From assembly GCA_016182205.1 (NCBI GenBank), contig JACOXW010000011.1, forward strand, positions 1-52,752: 52,752 bases of DNA, read 5' to 3'. This DNA is from Candidatus Levyibacteriota bacterium. GTDB lineage: Bacteria > Patescibacteriota > Microgenomatia > Levybacterales > UBA12049. The notes under the pieces were generated by a model, which was given only the letters and a program-made list of their open reading frames with translations, was not told where the DNA came from and did not search any database. Numbering within the stretch: position 1 is the first letter of the stretch; each line of letters begins with the position of its first letter. This document shows positions 35,497-42,697 of the stretch, in pieces. The position numbers and the translations under genes are program-made.

Positions 35497-37905
35497 ATGA
35501 TTTTTATAATTCAGGTGCTTGCTCTTATTCTAAAGAGTCTTATTGCTGTCGGTGATAGTGTTCTTTTTTTTGTACACCGATTAGAAACAGGTATCATTCT
35601 TTGTTTGTTATTCATTCGTTCAAACATCCAAAAACTGAATACCATGCTTTACAACGCTATTCTCTCTCTTAAAAAAGCGAGCAAAAAAATAAGGCTGGAA
35701 ATCTTTTCTAAACCATTGAAACGTTTCCGGGCGCACCTCTTCACATTACAAGCAAAACGCTCTAAGACACTCCTGCAGGTAAAAAGAAGAAAAAAGAACC
35801 TAACAAAAACCTCCTTCTTTTCTCTCTCTTTCTTCATGCGTCATATGAAAAAAGGTTCAGAAGAATCGAAAAAACAAACGATTACAAAGAACTCACTGCA
35901 GAAAAAGTTCCATAAAAAACCGTTATTCTCACTTCATTTACCTTTTATTATTAAGTTTCGCTACTTTCTGGCAGGCAGTATCTTTTCATTTTTGTTTCTT
36001 TTTCTTCCTCTTCTTTTCCTTATCTTTCTGCAAGACCTCCCAAATCCCAAAAGCATGTCTATGGGACAAATACCGCAAACGACAAAGATATACGACAGAA
36101 ATGGCACACTTCTCTACCAAATCTATGGAGGTCAAAATAGAACTATTGTTCCTCTCTCAGACATACCCAAATATCTTCAGCTTGCGACCATCGCAACTGA
36201 AGACAAGGATTTCTACAAGCACCCTGGCTTTGATATTTTAGCCATTATTCGCTCTGCCATAGAAAATGCGTCTGGAAAACAGCTGCAGGGAGGGTCTACA
36301 CTTACCCAACAGCTTATTAAATCAGCGCTTCTTTCGCCTGAAACCAGTATCAGCCGAAAGGTAAAAGAAGCAATACTTGCCTTCTGGGCGGAACGTATTT
36401 ATACAAAAAATCAAATCCTTGAAATGTATTTCAACCAAATTCCCTACGGTGGCACTGCATGGGGAGCGGAAGCAGCTGCGCAGACATATTTTGGAAAACA
36501 TGTAAAAGAACTTAATCTTGCGGAATCGGCATTTCTGGCAGGAATTCCTCGTGCTCCCACAATCTACTCCCCTTATGGATCTACACCAACGCTTTGGAAA
36601 AAAAGGCAGAAAGAAGTGTTATATCGCATGGTTGGGCAGAAGTACATTACAGAGAAAGAAGCTAAAGCTGCGCTTTCTTGGGAGCTGACGTTTGAGAAAC
36701 CACAAACACCAATTCATGCTCCTCATTTTGTCATGTATGTAAAAGATTTTCTCGTCCGAAAATACGGACTGCCTATGGTGGAGAAAGGAGGACTAACGGT
36801 TCGCACCAGTATTGACTTGAAATCACAAGAAAATGTTGAAAAAATTGTCGCTGAAGAAGTAAATAACGATGCGTATCTGAATCTGACCAACGGCGCAGCT
36901 GTAGTGACAAATCCTAAGAATGGAGATATTTTGGCTATGGTCGGAAGCCGCGATTTTACATACCCGAAATTCGGTAATGTCAACGTTGCTACATCTCTTC
37001 GCCAACCTGGATCATCCATAAAAGTTCTTACCTATAGCGCAGCGCTTTCCTCCGGATTAACAGCAGCTACTATTCTGGATGACTCACCAATTACATTTAC
37101 CTATCCTGGAGGTCCTTCCTACACTCCGGTCAACTATGACGGGAAATCACACGGACGAATTCCTCTTCGCATTGCCTTTGCAAATTCATTCAATATCACC
37201 GCAGTACGAACACTCAACCAAATAGGCATTCCAACTATGGTGCAGCTTGGAAAACGGATGGGAATAAAAAGTTGGGGCGACCCAGAAGAATACGGCCTTT
37301 CAATTACACTGGGAGCAGCCGAGGCAACGATGCTTGATATGGCCACAGTCTATGGAAGCGTAGCAAACGGCGGAGAAAAAATAGAACTCAACCCGATTAT
37401 TGAAATCACAGACTTTAAAGGAAATATATTGGAGAAAAAACAAGATGTTTATGCAGAAAGAGTGCTTGATAAAGGAGTTGCCTATATTATTTCCAATATC
37501 CTTTCAGATAACGGAGCGCGAGCAGCTGCATTTGGCCCAAACTCAGTGCTCCAAATTCCCGGTAAAACAGTCTCAGTGAAAACCGGCACGACCGACTGGA
37601 AAAAGGATAATTGGACGATCGGGTATACTCCCTCTTATGTTGTAACAGTATGGGTAGGCAATAATGACGGCAGTCCTATGAGCCAAACACTTGCTTCAGG
37701 CATCACCGGTGCTGCGCCGATTTGGAACAAAATCATGACCATGCTTTTAGCAGATAAAGAAGATGAAAAACCAATAGTACCGGATAACATCGTGGCCAAA
37801 GCATGCTTGGGAAGAATGGAATGGTTTGTACGGGGAACAGAAAATTCTGTCAATTGCGCATACGTTTTCCCCACACGTAAACCATCACCTGAGCAAACAC
37901 ATTGA
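35497..37905 (+). CDS. class A penicillin-binding protein, second copy, with basic N-terminal extension
   Basis: An 802-aa paralogue of the preceding protein, with the same domain order: GT51 (TIATEDKDFYKHPGFD, GGSTLTQQLIKS) and transpeptidase (SSIK, SFN, KTGTT). It differs in an N-terminal part of about 170 residues. This has a hydrophobic stretch at 1-45, then about 100 residues very rich in Lys and Arg (KKASKKIR, KRRKKN, KKGSEESKKQ), before the main membrane anchor near 150-175. The basic part should be cytoplasmic. The start is uncertain; the ATG at 35497 is the first after the spacer. Confidence 0.92.
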   Translation: MIFIIQVLALILKSLIAVGDSVLFFVHRLETGIILCLLFIRSNIQKLNTMLYNAILSLKKASKKIRLEIFSKPLKRFRAHLFTLQAKRSKTLLQVKRRKKNLTKTSFFSLSFFMRHMKKGSEESKKQTITKNSLQKKFHKKPLFSLHLPFIIKFRYFLAGSIFSFLFLFLPLLFLIFLQDLPNPKSMSMGQIPQTTKIYDRNGTLLYQIYGGQNRTIVPLSDIPKYLQLATIATEDKDFYKHPGFDILAIIRSAIENASGKQLQGGSTLTQQLIKSALLSPETSISRKVKEAILAFWAERIYTKNQILEMYFNQIPYGGTAWGAEAAAQTYFGKHVKELNLAESAFLAGIPRAPTIYSPYGSTPTLWKKRQKEVLYRMVGQKYITEKEAKAALSWELTFEKPQTPIHAPHFVMYVKDFLVRKYGLPMVEKGGLTVRTSIDLKSQENVEKIVAEEVNNDAYLNLTNGAAVVTNPKNGDILAMVGSRDFTYPKFGNVNVATSLRQPGSSIKVLTYSAALSSGLTAATILDDSPITFTYPGGPSYTPVNYDGKSHGRIPLRIAFANSFNITAVRTLNQIGIPTMVQLGKRMGIKSWGDPEEYGLSITLGAAEATMLDMATVYGSVANGGEKIELNPIIEITDFKGNILEKKQDVYAERVLDKGVAYIISNILSDNGARAAAFGPNSVLQIPGKTVSVKTGTTDWKKDNWTIGYTPSYVVTVWVGNNDGSPMSQTLASGITGAAPIWNKIMTMLLADKEDEKPIVPDNIVAKACLGRMEWFVRGTENSVNCAYVFPTRKPSPEQTH

Positions 37906-38559
37906 CTATTCTCCTTTTACTAATGACTCCAAAAGCGTATATTGTTCCTTCGGATTTCCTCGAAATAAAAAGCTGGTGGTAACAAAACGGGTAACACCCG
38001 TGTCTTTTGCTAAAACAATCGTATTCTCATTGACCCCTCCATCCACTTCAATAGGGAAAAATGGTAGATTGTTTTCTGTTGCCAAACGACGTGCAGTTTT
38101 TACTTTCTCAAGCCGTTCTGGCAGAAATGGCGGGCCAGAAAACCCCACTTGTTGTGAGGTATAAAACAAAAGACAATCCACGTCTTCAAACGGAACTGGT
38201 GACTTTCCAAACGCTGTCGGGCCATCAATTGCAAGTCCTACCTCTCCGAGCAGTTGCCCTTTTGCAACAAATTCGGAAATATCACTCATTTTCTCAATAT
38301 GCCCCAAAAATCGTTTAAATCCTGCATCAGCAAATGACTGTAGATATTGTATTGGTTCCTCAACCATCATATGAACTTCAAAGAAGATTTCACTGGTATA
38401 TTTCTTGAAAGGCTCCGGATCCATAAGGGTTATATTGTCAACAAATTTACCGTCCAGAAGATCGATGTGGATTGTTTTTGCGAATGGCAAAACTAGCTCG
38501 ATTTTTCGCTCAATCTCACTCCACTCTTTTTCTAAAATACCAGGAATTATTTCAAGCAT
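37906..38559 (-). CDS. rpe: ribulose-phosphate 3-epimerase-like protein
   Basis: A 217-aa TIM-barrel protein of the Rpe family, which interconverts ribulose-5-P and xylulose-5-P. The four metal ligands are kept: His and Asp in TIHIDLLDGKF, His in FEVHMMV, and Asp in IEVDGGVNENT. It is divergent elsewhere: the usual MTVNPGFGGQ reads FYTSQQVGFSGPPF. It is the last gene of the kinase-aldolase-rpiB-rpe operon, overlapping rpiB by eight bases, and its stop abuts the PBP stop. Context supports the epimerase role, but the altered phosphate loop leaves some doubt. Confidence 0.82.
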   Translation of the reverse strand: MLEIIPGILEKEWSEIERKIELVLPFAKTIHIDLLDGKFVDNITLMDPEPFKKYTSEIFFEVHMMVEEPIQYLQSFADAGFKRFLGHIEKMSDISEFVAKGQLLGEVGLAIDGPTAFGKSPVPFEDVDCLLFYTSQQVGFSGPPFLPERLEKVKTARRLATENNLPFFPIEVDGGVNENTIVLAKDTGVTRFVTTSFLFRGNPKEQYTLLESLVKGE

Positions 38560-39055
38560 TGTTTTCTATGTGTTTTATCTTATTTACTCTTCTTGCATGT
38601 CGTTCTTCTTGTGAAGCAGCAGTATTTAGGAATATTTTTACTGCCTGTATCGCATCCTCCTGTGTCAAGAACCGAACACCTAAAGACAACATATTTGCGT
38701 GATTATGTTGCCTTGTTAGTTTTACAATCTCAAAAGCATCTGTGCTTGTTTTTCCACTAATATCTACTGCTTGCGCGGGTGCCGCGGGAGTATAAAACAA
38801 CGCACATCGAACTCCTTTATATTTATTTGCTACCATTTGTTCTCCCTGTCCTGACCCTCCCATGATAATTCCTAAAGACGTTTGATCTTTTGATACACCT
38901 TCTGCAGCTTTTCCAATGAAATCCGGATAATCATCGTCTCTATCATATTCATATGCGCCACAATCCTCTACATCATATCCTTCTTTTTCAAGAAAATTTT
39001 TTATGGTATTTTTTAACTCTAGTCCTGTATGATCTGTCGCAAGATATATTTTCAT
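38552..39055 (-). CDS. rpiB: ribose-5-phosphate isomerase B (Glu-type)
   Basis: Interconverts ribose-5-P and ribulose-5-P, 167 aa. The N-terminal ATDHTGLELK is like the LacAB/RpiB family. The Cys of the E. coli-type CGTGIG is not there. Instead the segment reads GGSGQGEQMVANKYKGVRC, as in the mycobacterial type, where the Glu of GEQ acts as the base. HNHANMLSLGVR carries the conserved Asn. It overlaps the aldolase stop (TAATG) and the rpe start, so it is translationally coupled. Confidence 0.92.
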   Translation of the reverse strand: MKIYLATDHTGLELKNTIKNFLEKEGYDVEDCGAYEYDRDDDYPDFIGKAAEGVSKDQTSLGIIMGGSGQGEQMVANKYKGVRCALFYTPAAPAQAVDISGKTSTDAFEIVKLTRQHNHANMLSLGVRFLTQEDAIQAVKIFLNTAASQEERHARRVNKIKHIENNA

Positions 39056-39840
39056 TACTTTGTAAAAACAATTTCTTTTATTTTTTTTGTCAAAGACAGA
39101 GGATCTTTATCCTGCCAGATATTTCTTCCGATTGCCATACCAATCGCCCCGCTTTGCATAATGCTTCTAGCGGTTCTAAGAAATGTTTCTTCATCCATTT
39201 TCGCTCCTCCTGATACAACAACTTTTGTTTTTCCGGCTTCTTTCACTGCCAGTGTTAATGCATCCAAGCTTCCTGGATATTGAAGTTTTATAATATCTGC
39301 ACCCAATTCCATACCTATTCTCGCTGCATAAGCAGTAAGTTCTTTTTTTCCTGGTATTGTTTGAAATTTTTCATTTACTGCTTTTCCCCTTGGATACATC
39401 CAAGCAATTACGGGAATCTGCTTTTCGTGCGCCTTATAGACAATGCGAGCTAACTGAGAAGTCATGTCATTTTCATAACTGCTTCCAACATATACAGTAT
39501 ACCCTACCGCAGATGCACCAAGTGCTATCGCCTCCTCCACAGAACACAAAAGCGGAGCAAAAGGATCATTGTCTCTTACCAAGCTAGTTTTACCGTTTAA
39601 CTTTACGATAAGTGGAATTCTACCTTGTAGATCTCCTGCCCATAATGCGCTGGTGTAGTATTTTTCGGCAACCCCTTTCTGAAAAATAATGCCGGTATAG
39701 CCACCTTCGACTCCGATTTTTAATATATATCCCGGATCTATATTCTCATCATTAAAATCAGACGGTCCGTGTTCTAAGCCCTGATCATAGGCCAGAAATA
39801 ATACTTTTCCCTGGCTTGTAATTTTCTCAAGCGATACCAT
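39055..39840 (-). CDS. class I (DhnA/archaeal-type) fructose-bisphosphate aldolase
   Basis: Cleaves fructose-1,6-bisphosphate to two triose phosphates, by Schiff base. The protein is 261 aa. LAYDQGLEHGPSDF near the N-terminus and ADIIKLQYPGS, with the catalytic Lys, mark the DhnA branch. The C-terminal phosphate-binding VVVSGGAKMDEETF and GAIGMAIGRNIWQ are intact. The DeoC/LsrF relatives are alternatives, but the PfkB kinase three bases upstream and pentose-phosphate genes downstream favour a sugar-phosphate aldolase. Confidence 0.88.
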   Translation of the reverse strand: MVSLEKITSQGKVLFLAYDQGLEHGPSDFNDENIDPGYILKIGVEGGYTGIIFQKGVAEKYYTSALWAGDLQGRIPLIVKLNGKTSLVRDNDPFAPLLCSVEEAIALGASAVGYTVYVGSSYENDMTSQLARIVYKAHEKQIPVIAWMYPRGKAVNEKFQTIPGKKELTAYAARIGMELGADIIKLQYPGSLDALTLAVKEAGKTKVVVSGGAKMDEETFLRTARSIMQSGAIGMAIGRNIWQDKDPLSLTKKIKEIVFTK

Positions 39841-39843
39841 AGG

Positions 39844-40818
39844 TTATACAAGTCTTTCTGCGGCAAATTCCGGTACTTGTTCCAACTTGGAACGTATCTG
39901 CTCTTTGGTCAATAAACCTTTTTGTGCACCGGTATACTCAATAACCGATCCTGCATTGACTGCACCATAACGCAAAGCTTGCGAAATATCCGCTTCCTTC
40001 ATATATGCACTTAAAAAACCTGTCGTATAGGCATCACCAGCACCGGTACGCTCTACTAATGCATTGGGAAATATTGCGATCTTCCATAAAATTCCGCTTG
40101 CGTCTTTTGCGTATGCACCATTTTCCCCATCTGTGATTGAGACAACTTTAGGGCCCAGTTTTGACAGCCCGGATAATAATGTTTCTATATCATCTCCATC
40201 ACTTTTAAGAAGCTCCTTTGCTTCGTCCTTATTGACAAATAAAATTGTTGCCGCGGCAATAATCTCTTTAATGGCTTCATACCCCGCTTCCAACTGGTGA
40301 GTACCGGGACTAAAAGCAAGTTTTGTACCATGAGCTTTTACATACTCTACGACACGACTATAAGCACTTTCCCACTCATTACCTAAAGAAGTTACATAAA
40401 ACCAATTCGGGGTAACTCCTGTAAAAGAAAAGTCGTGTTCACGTTTTACGTGCTCTACAAAGAGTGTTCTTTCTTGTTCGTATTGTATCCCTACCGCAAA
40501 GGAACTTGGGGCATGAGATGTTTTCTTAACCAGCGAGATATCCACCGGCTCCTTTTTAAGCAACACAATAAGTTTTTGTGCAAATTCGTCATCACCTATC
40601 TGGGCACATAACCCGCTTGCGTACCCTTGTCTTCCAAGCCCAACTGCTACATTACAGGCATTACCGCCTGCTAGAAACTCACATGAGTCAACATGAATTT
40701 TCTCTCCGTACTTAAAACATATTTCTTTTTTTTCTTTGTCAATTCTTGCATGCATATTCTTCTCCTGTACATGCAAAAAAGCATCTATCATGGCATTACC
40801 AACACTTATAACATCCAT
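39844..40818 (-). CDS. PfkB-family sugar kinase
   Basis: A 324-aa ribokinase-fold kinase. N-terminal VGNAMIDAF, the substrate-binding GGNACNVAVGLGRQG and the C-terminal VERTGAGDAYTTGFLSAY with the catalytic Asp are all present. It is the first gene of an operon with aldolase, rpiB and rpe. A fructose-6-phosphate kinase of the PfkB (minor Pfk) type would fit, since the next gene cleaves its product, but a ribose or other sugar kinase is possible. Its TATCAT -10 (40825-40830) is six bases before the ATG, so the mRNA is predicted leaderless. Confidence 0.88.
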   Translation of the reverse strand: MDVISVGNAMIDAFLHVQEKNMHARIDKEKKEICFKYGEKIHVDSCEFLAGGNACNVAVGLGRQGYASGLCAQIGDDEFAQKLIVLLKKEPVDISLVKKTSHAPSSFAVGIQYEQERTLFVEHVKREHDFSFTGVTPNWFYVTSLGNEWESAYSRVVEYVKAHGTKLAFSPGTHQLEAGYEAIKEIIAAATILFVNKDEAKELLKSDGDDIETLLSGLSKLGPKVVSITDGENGAYAKDASGILWKIAIFPNALVERTGAGDAYTTGFLSAYMKEADISQALRYGAVNAGSVIEYTGAQKGLLTKEQIRSKLEQVPEFAAERLV

Positions 40819-40824
40819 ACCAGT

Positions 40825-40830
40825 ATGATA
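40825..40830 (-). promoter_or_regulatory. -10 box of the PfkB-aldolase-rpiB-rpe operon
   Basis: Minus strand TATCAT, exactly six bases before ATG 40818, which places the predicted transcription start on the A of ATG. Confidence 0.5.
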
Positions 40831-40845
40831 ACATACTTAACGATA

Positions 40846-40884
40846 GAAGATAGAAAATAAATATATCCTCTATTTTCTATCTTC
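40846..40884. repeat. 14-bp perfect inverted repeat
   Basis: GAAGATAGAAAATA (40846-40859) and TATTTTCTATCTTC (40871-40884) with an 11-base loop, in the divergent gap between the kinase operon and the GlsB-like gene. There is no T tract. It could be a MITE-like repeat or an operator. Confidence 0.7.
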
Positions 40885-40960
40885 AAACTTCAATCATCCA
40901 TTACCTAGCTTTATTACTGCATTCTTACACGTTCTTCATCCTTTTTTCAACACCTCGCTG

Positions 40961-40990
40961 TACACTTTTTCTCATATGAAAGGGGGTGAG
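40961..40990 (+). promoter_or_regulatory. -10 box and strong Shine-Dalgarno of the GlsB-like gene
   Basis: TACACT at 40961-40966 is followed by a real leader and a strong ribosome-binding site, AAAGGGGGTGAG (40979-40990), seven bases before ATG 40998. This contrasts with the many leaderless genes. Confidence 0.6.
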
Positions 40991-40997
40991 TTGATAT

Positions 40998-41255
40998 ATG
41001 GATATCCTTGCATGGGCAGCGTTTGGGCTTATCGCCGGAACAATTGCTAATATCATCGATCCACGTCCTTCAAGCGGAGGCATCCTGGGTTCTATGGTTT
41101 TGGGAATCGTAGGAGCACTTGTAGGAGGTTTCTTGGCGAATCTTGTATTCGGAGTCGGAGTAACAGGATTCAATCTCACATCGTTTGTTGTTGCAGTAAT
41201 CGGCGCGTTAATTGTGCTCTTTGGTGTTCGTGCGTTCACCCGCAGTAGCATCTAA
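40998..41255 (+). CDS. GlsB/YeaQ/YmgE-family small membrane protein
   Basis: An 85-aa membrane protein with three hydrophobic, Gly-rich helices (LAWAAFGLIAGTIANII, GSMVLGIVGALVGGFLANLVFG, FVVAVIGALIVLFGVRAF). The pattern matches the transglycosylase-associated/YeaQ family, small stress-linked inner-membrane proteins with no proven enzymatic activity. It is monocistronic, with a strong ribosome-binding site and a hairpin after the stop. Confidence 0.85.
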   Translation: MDILAWAAFGLIAGTIANIIDPRPSSGGILGSMVLGIVGALVGGFLANLVFGVGVTGFNLTSFVVAVIGALIVLFGVRAFTRSSI

Positions 41256-41261
41256 AGAGAA

Positions 41262-41308
41262 AAGAGGAGGTAGCAACCGGTTTGAGGAGATAAAAGCTGC
41301 CTCCTCTT
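41262..41308. terminator. 13-bp stem after the GlsB-like gene
   Basis: AAGAGGAGGTAGC (41262-41274) pairs with GCTGCCTCCTCTT (41296-41308), with one G-T wobble and a 21-base loop. It lies between convergent genes. There is no T tract, so a classical intrinsic terminator is not certain. Confidence 0.5.
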
Positions 41309-41314
41309 GGAACA

Positions 41315-41623
41315 TCAAGTCATTAGATAAAGCCGTAAACCCTGCACAATATGATTTTTTTTGATCGTATTTGCGGGTAACTCTAACACATGTTTGTAGC
41401 GTGTACTCCAAAAAAAGAACCGATTGGGTAACAATTTTTCTTTATAACAGACAACGTGTAAATTATCATCTAAAATCACTACATCAATTGGGAACCGCAG
41501 AAAAAAAGTATGTATGCCAAATCGTGTGTTAAACCAGAGAGGTTTTGGACTATCGGCGCCAATTAGACCCACTATTTTTTTTATGCCACTCACTTTTTTA
41601 ACTCGAAGCGACAGTGAGTTCAT
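41315..41623 (-). CDS. DUF192 family protein
   Basis: A 102-aa protein with the DUF192 pattern: FGIHTFFLRFPIDVVILDDNLHVV, then RYKHVLELPANTIKKNHI. The family is a small beta-barrel of unknown function, often secreted, but here no signal peptide is seen. The first quarter lacks the usual GLM motif. It overlaps the upstream DUF4258 gene by four bases. Confidence 0.75.
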   Translation of the reverse strand: MNSLSLRVKKVSGIKKIVGLIGADSPKPLWFNTRFGIHTFFLRFPIDVVILDDNLHVVCYKEKLLPNRFFFWSTRYKHVLELPANTIKKNHIVQGLRLYLMT

Positions 41624-41967
41624 AAACCAAGCTGCTGTTTTAACACAAGAAAGAATTTTTTTAACCCTGAGGAACGTTTGTATTCCTGGTATGCTTGTTG
41701 TCTTTTTGCGTCTTTTGATCCCGCAAGCGGTGGATCAATCCATACCGACAAAATTACCCATTCCCCTTTTTCGTTTTGCTTGGCAATAAGGGTGATCTTT
41801 TTTTCCTCAACACGTTTTACATACTCTTTTGTGTATGCCTTCTTTCCGGAAAAAATCCTGTCGGGGGTTTTAAAAACTGCTACTGCTTTATCCTGAGATA
41901 TCCCTCTTTCCTTCAGCCTATCAAGAGCATGGTTTGTGAATACTATTCCGCCTTCATACTGCTGCAT
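41620..41967 (-). CDS. DUF4258 family protein
   Basis: A 115-aa protein from ATG 41967, chosen for the AGAGGA Shine-Dalgarno just before it; a start at 42051 would overlap the next gene's end. The domain reads FTNHALDRLKERGISQDKAVAVFKTPD, then KKITLIAKQNEKGEWVILSVW. This is typical of DUF4258, a BrnT/RelE-like small fold sometimes found in toxin-like proteins. No antitoxin partner is seen, since the neighbour is DUF192. The C-terminus is basic. Confidence 0.7.
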   Translation of the reverse strand: MQQYEGGIVFTNHALDRLKERGISQDKAVAVFKTPDRIFSGKKAYTKEYVKRVEEKKITLIAKQNEKGEWVILSVWIDPPLAGSKDAKRQQAYQEYKRSSGLKKFFLVLKQQLGL

Positions 41968-42007
41968 ATATATTCCTCTGAAATCAAAATACAAATTTAT
42001 AATACCA

Positions 42008-42595
42008 TTATTTTCCGACAATAACGAGGATGTCAGAAGACGAGGACGCACTTAGGTCTTCAGTGGTGCTCCCAACCGTATAGGACTGCGTTATGTCTTT
42101 TCTGAGTAGAGGAAGATATTTTTTCTTCTCTGTTTTCACGGAAATAGAAACATTTTCATAGGTAAACGCGTCTGCGTTGCCGATAGATACGACTTTGTAC
42201 CCGAATCCTTTTAGAAATTCAGCCATTTTGCTCCCTACACCTGTCTGGCCGCTGCCGTTTTGTACGCTCACTGAAACATCTTTTCTGTCTAATCCTGTTG
42301 CTTTATCCAATGAGTCTTGTATGGTTCTGGGCGTAGGGGTAGGTGGAACTGATGGCGTTACGGATATTTCAGGTGATGGAGTCGGTGTATCGGTCGGGAA
42401 AAGAACCTGTGTCGGTGTCACGGTAGGGGTGATTGTTTCTTTTGTTTCTGATGTTGAAAAAAACCGGCTTATGCCAAAAATGACAGCACCAAGAATCAAT
42501 AAGCCAAAAATAAAATAAAAGAGCCTACGAGAGTTTTTTGAAGAACCTCTGTACCCTCTATCAAATGGGACATCCTGAAATACTGCACCATTCAT
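42008..42595 (-). CDS. membrane-anchored LytR C-terminal-domain protein
   Basis: A 195-aa protein. A short cytoplasmic start is followed by one membrane helix (LFYFIFGLLILGAVIFGISRFF), then a long Pro/Thr/Ser-rich linker (about 50-95). The LytR_C domain (VSVQNGSGQTGVGSKMAEFLKGFGYKVVSIGNAD) ends near DILVIVGK. The domain is known from LCP-type wall assembly proteins, but no LCP catalytic domain is attached here. It is divergent from the SpoIID gene. Confidence 0.85.
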   Translation of the reverse strand: MNGAVFQDVPFDRGYRGSSKNSRRLFYFIFGLLILGAVIFGISRFFSTSETKETITPTVTPTQVLFPTDTPTPSPEISVTPSVPPTPTPRTIQDSLDKATGLDRKDVSVSVQNGSGQTGVGSKMAEFLKGFGYKVVSIGNADAFTYENVSISVKTEKKKYLPLLRKDITQSYTVGSTTEDLSASSSSDILVIVGK

Positions 42596-42634
42596 AATAG
42601 TACGAGGGGAAGTGAGCAGCGGTAATCTGTCTGG

Positions 42635-42662
42635 AGTATACCACAGAAGTGGAATTTTGCAA
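42635..42662 (-). promoter_or_regulatory. promoter of the LytR_C gene
   Basis: Minus strand -35 TTGCAA (42657-42662), 16-base spacer, extended -10 TGG-TATACT (42635-42640). The leader would be about 33 bases, with no Shine-Dalgarno. Confidence 0.55.
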
Positions 42663-42679
42663 TACGGAAAGGGGAAATC

Positions 42680-42688
42680 TGATATAAT
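42680..42688 (+). promoter_or_regulatory. extended -10 of the SpoIID gene
   Basis: TGA-TATAAT, a perfect extended -10, nine bases before ATG 42698. The predicted leader is about 3 bases. Confidence 0.65.
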
Positions 42689-42697
42689 ACTGCCAGT

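Noticed and set aside
41620-41967. Toxin-antitoxin pair (DUF4258 with DUF192)
   Set aside because: DUF192 is not an antitoxin family and no DNA-binding partner is adjacent.
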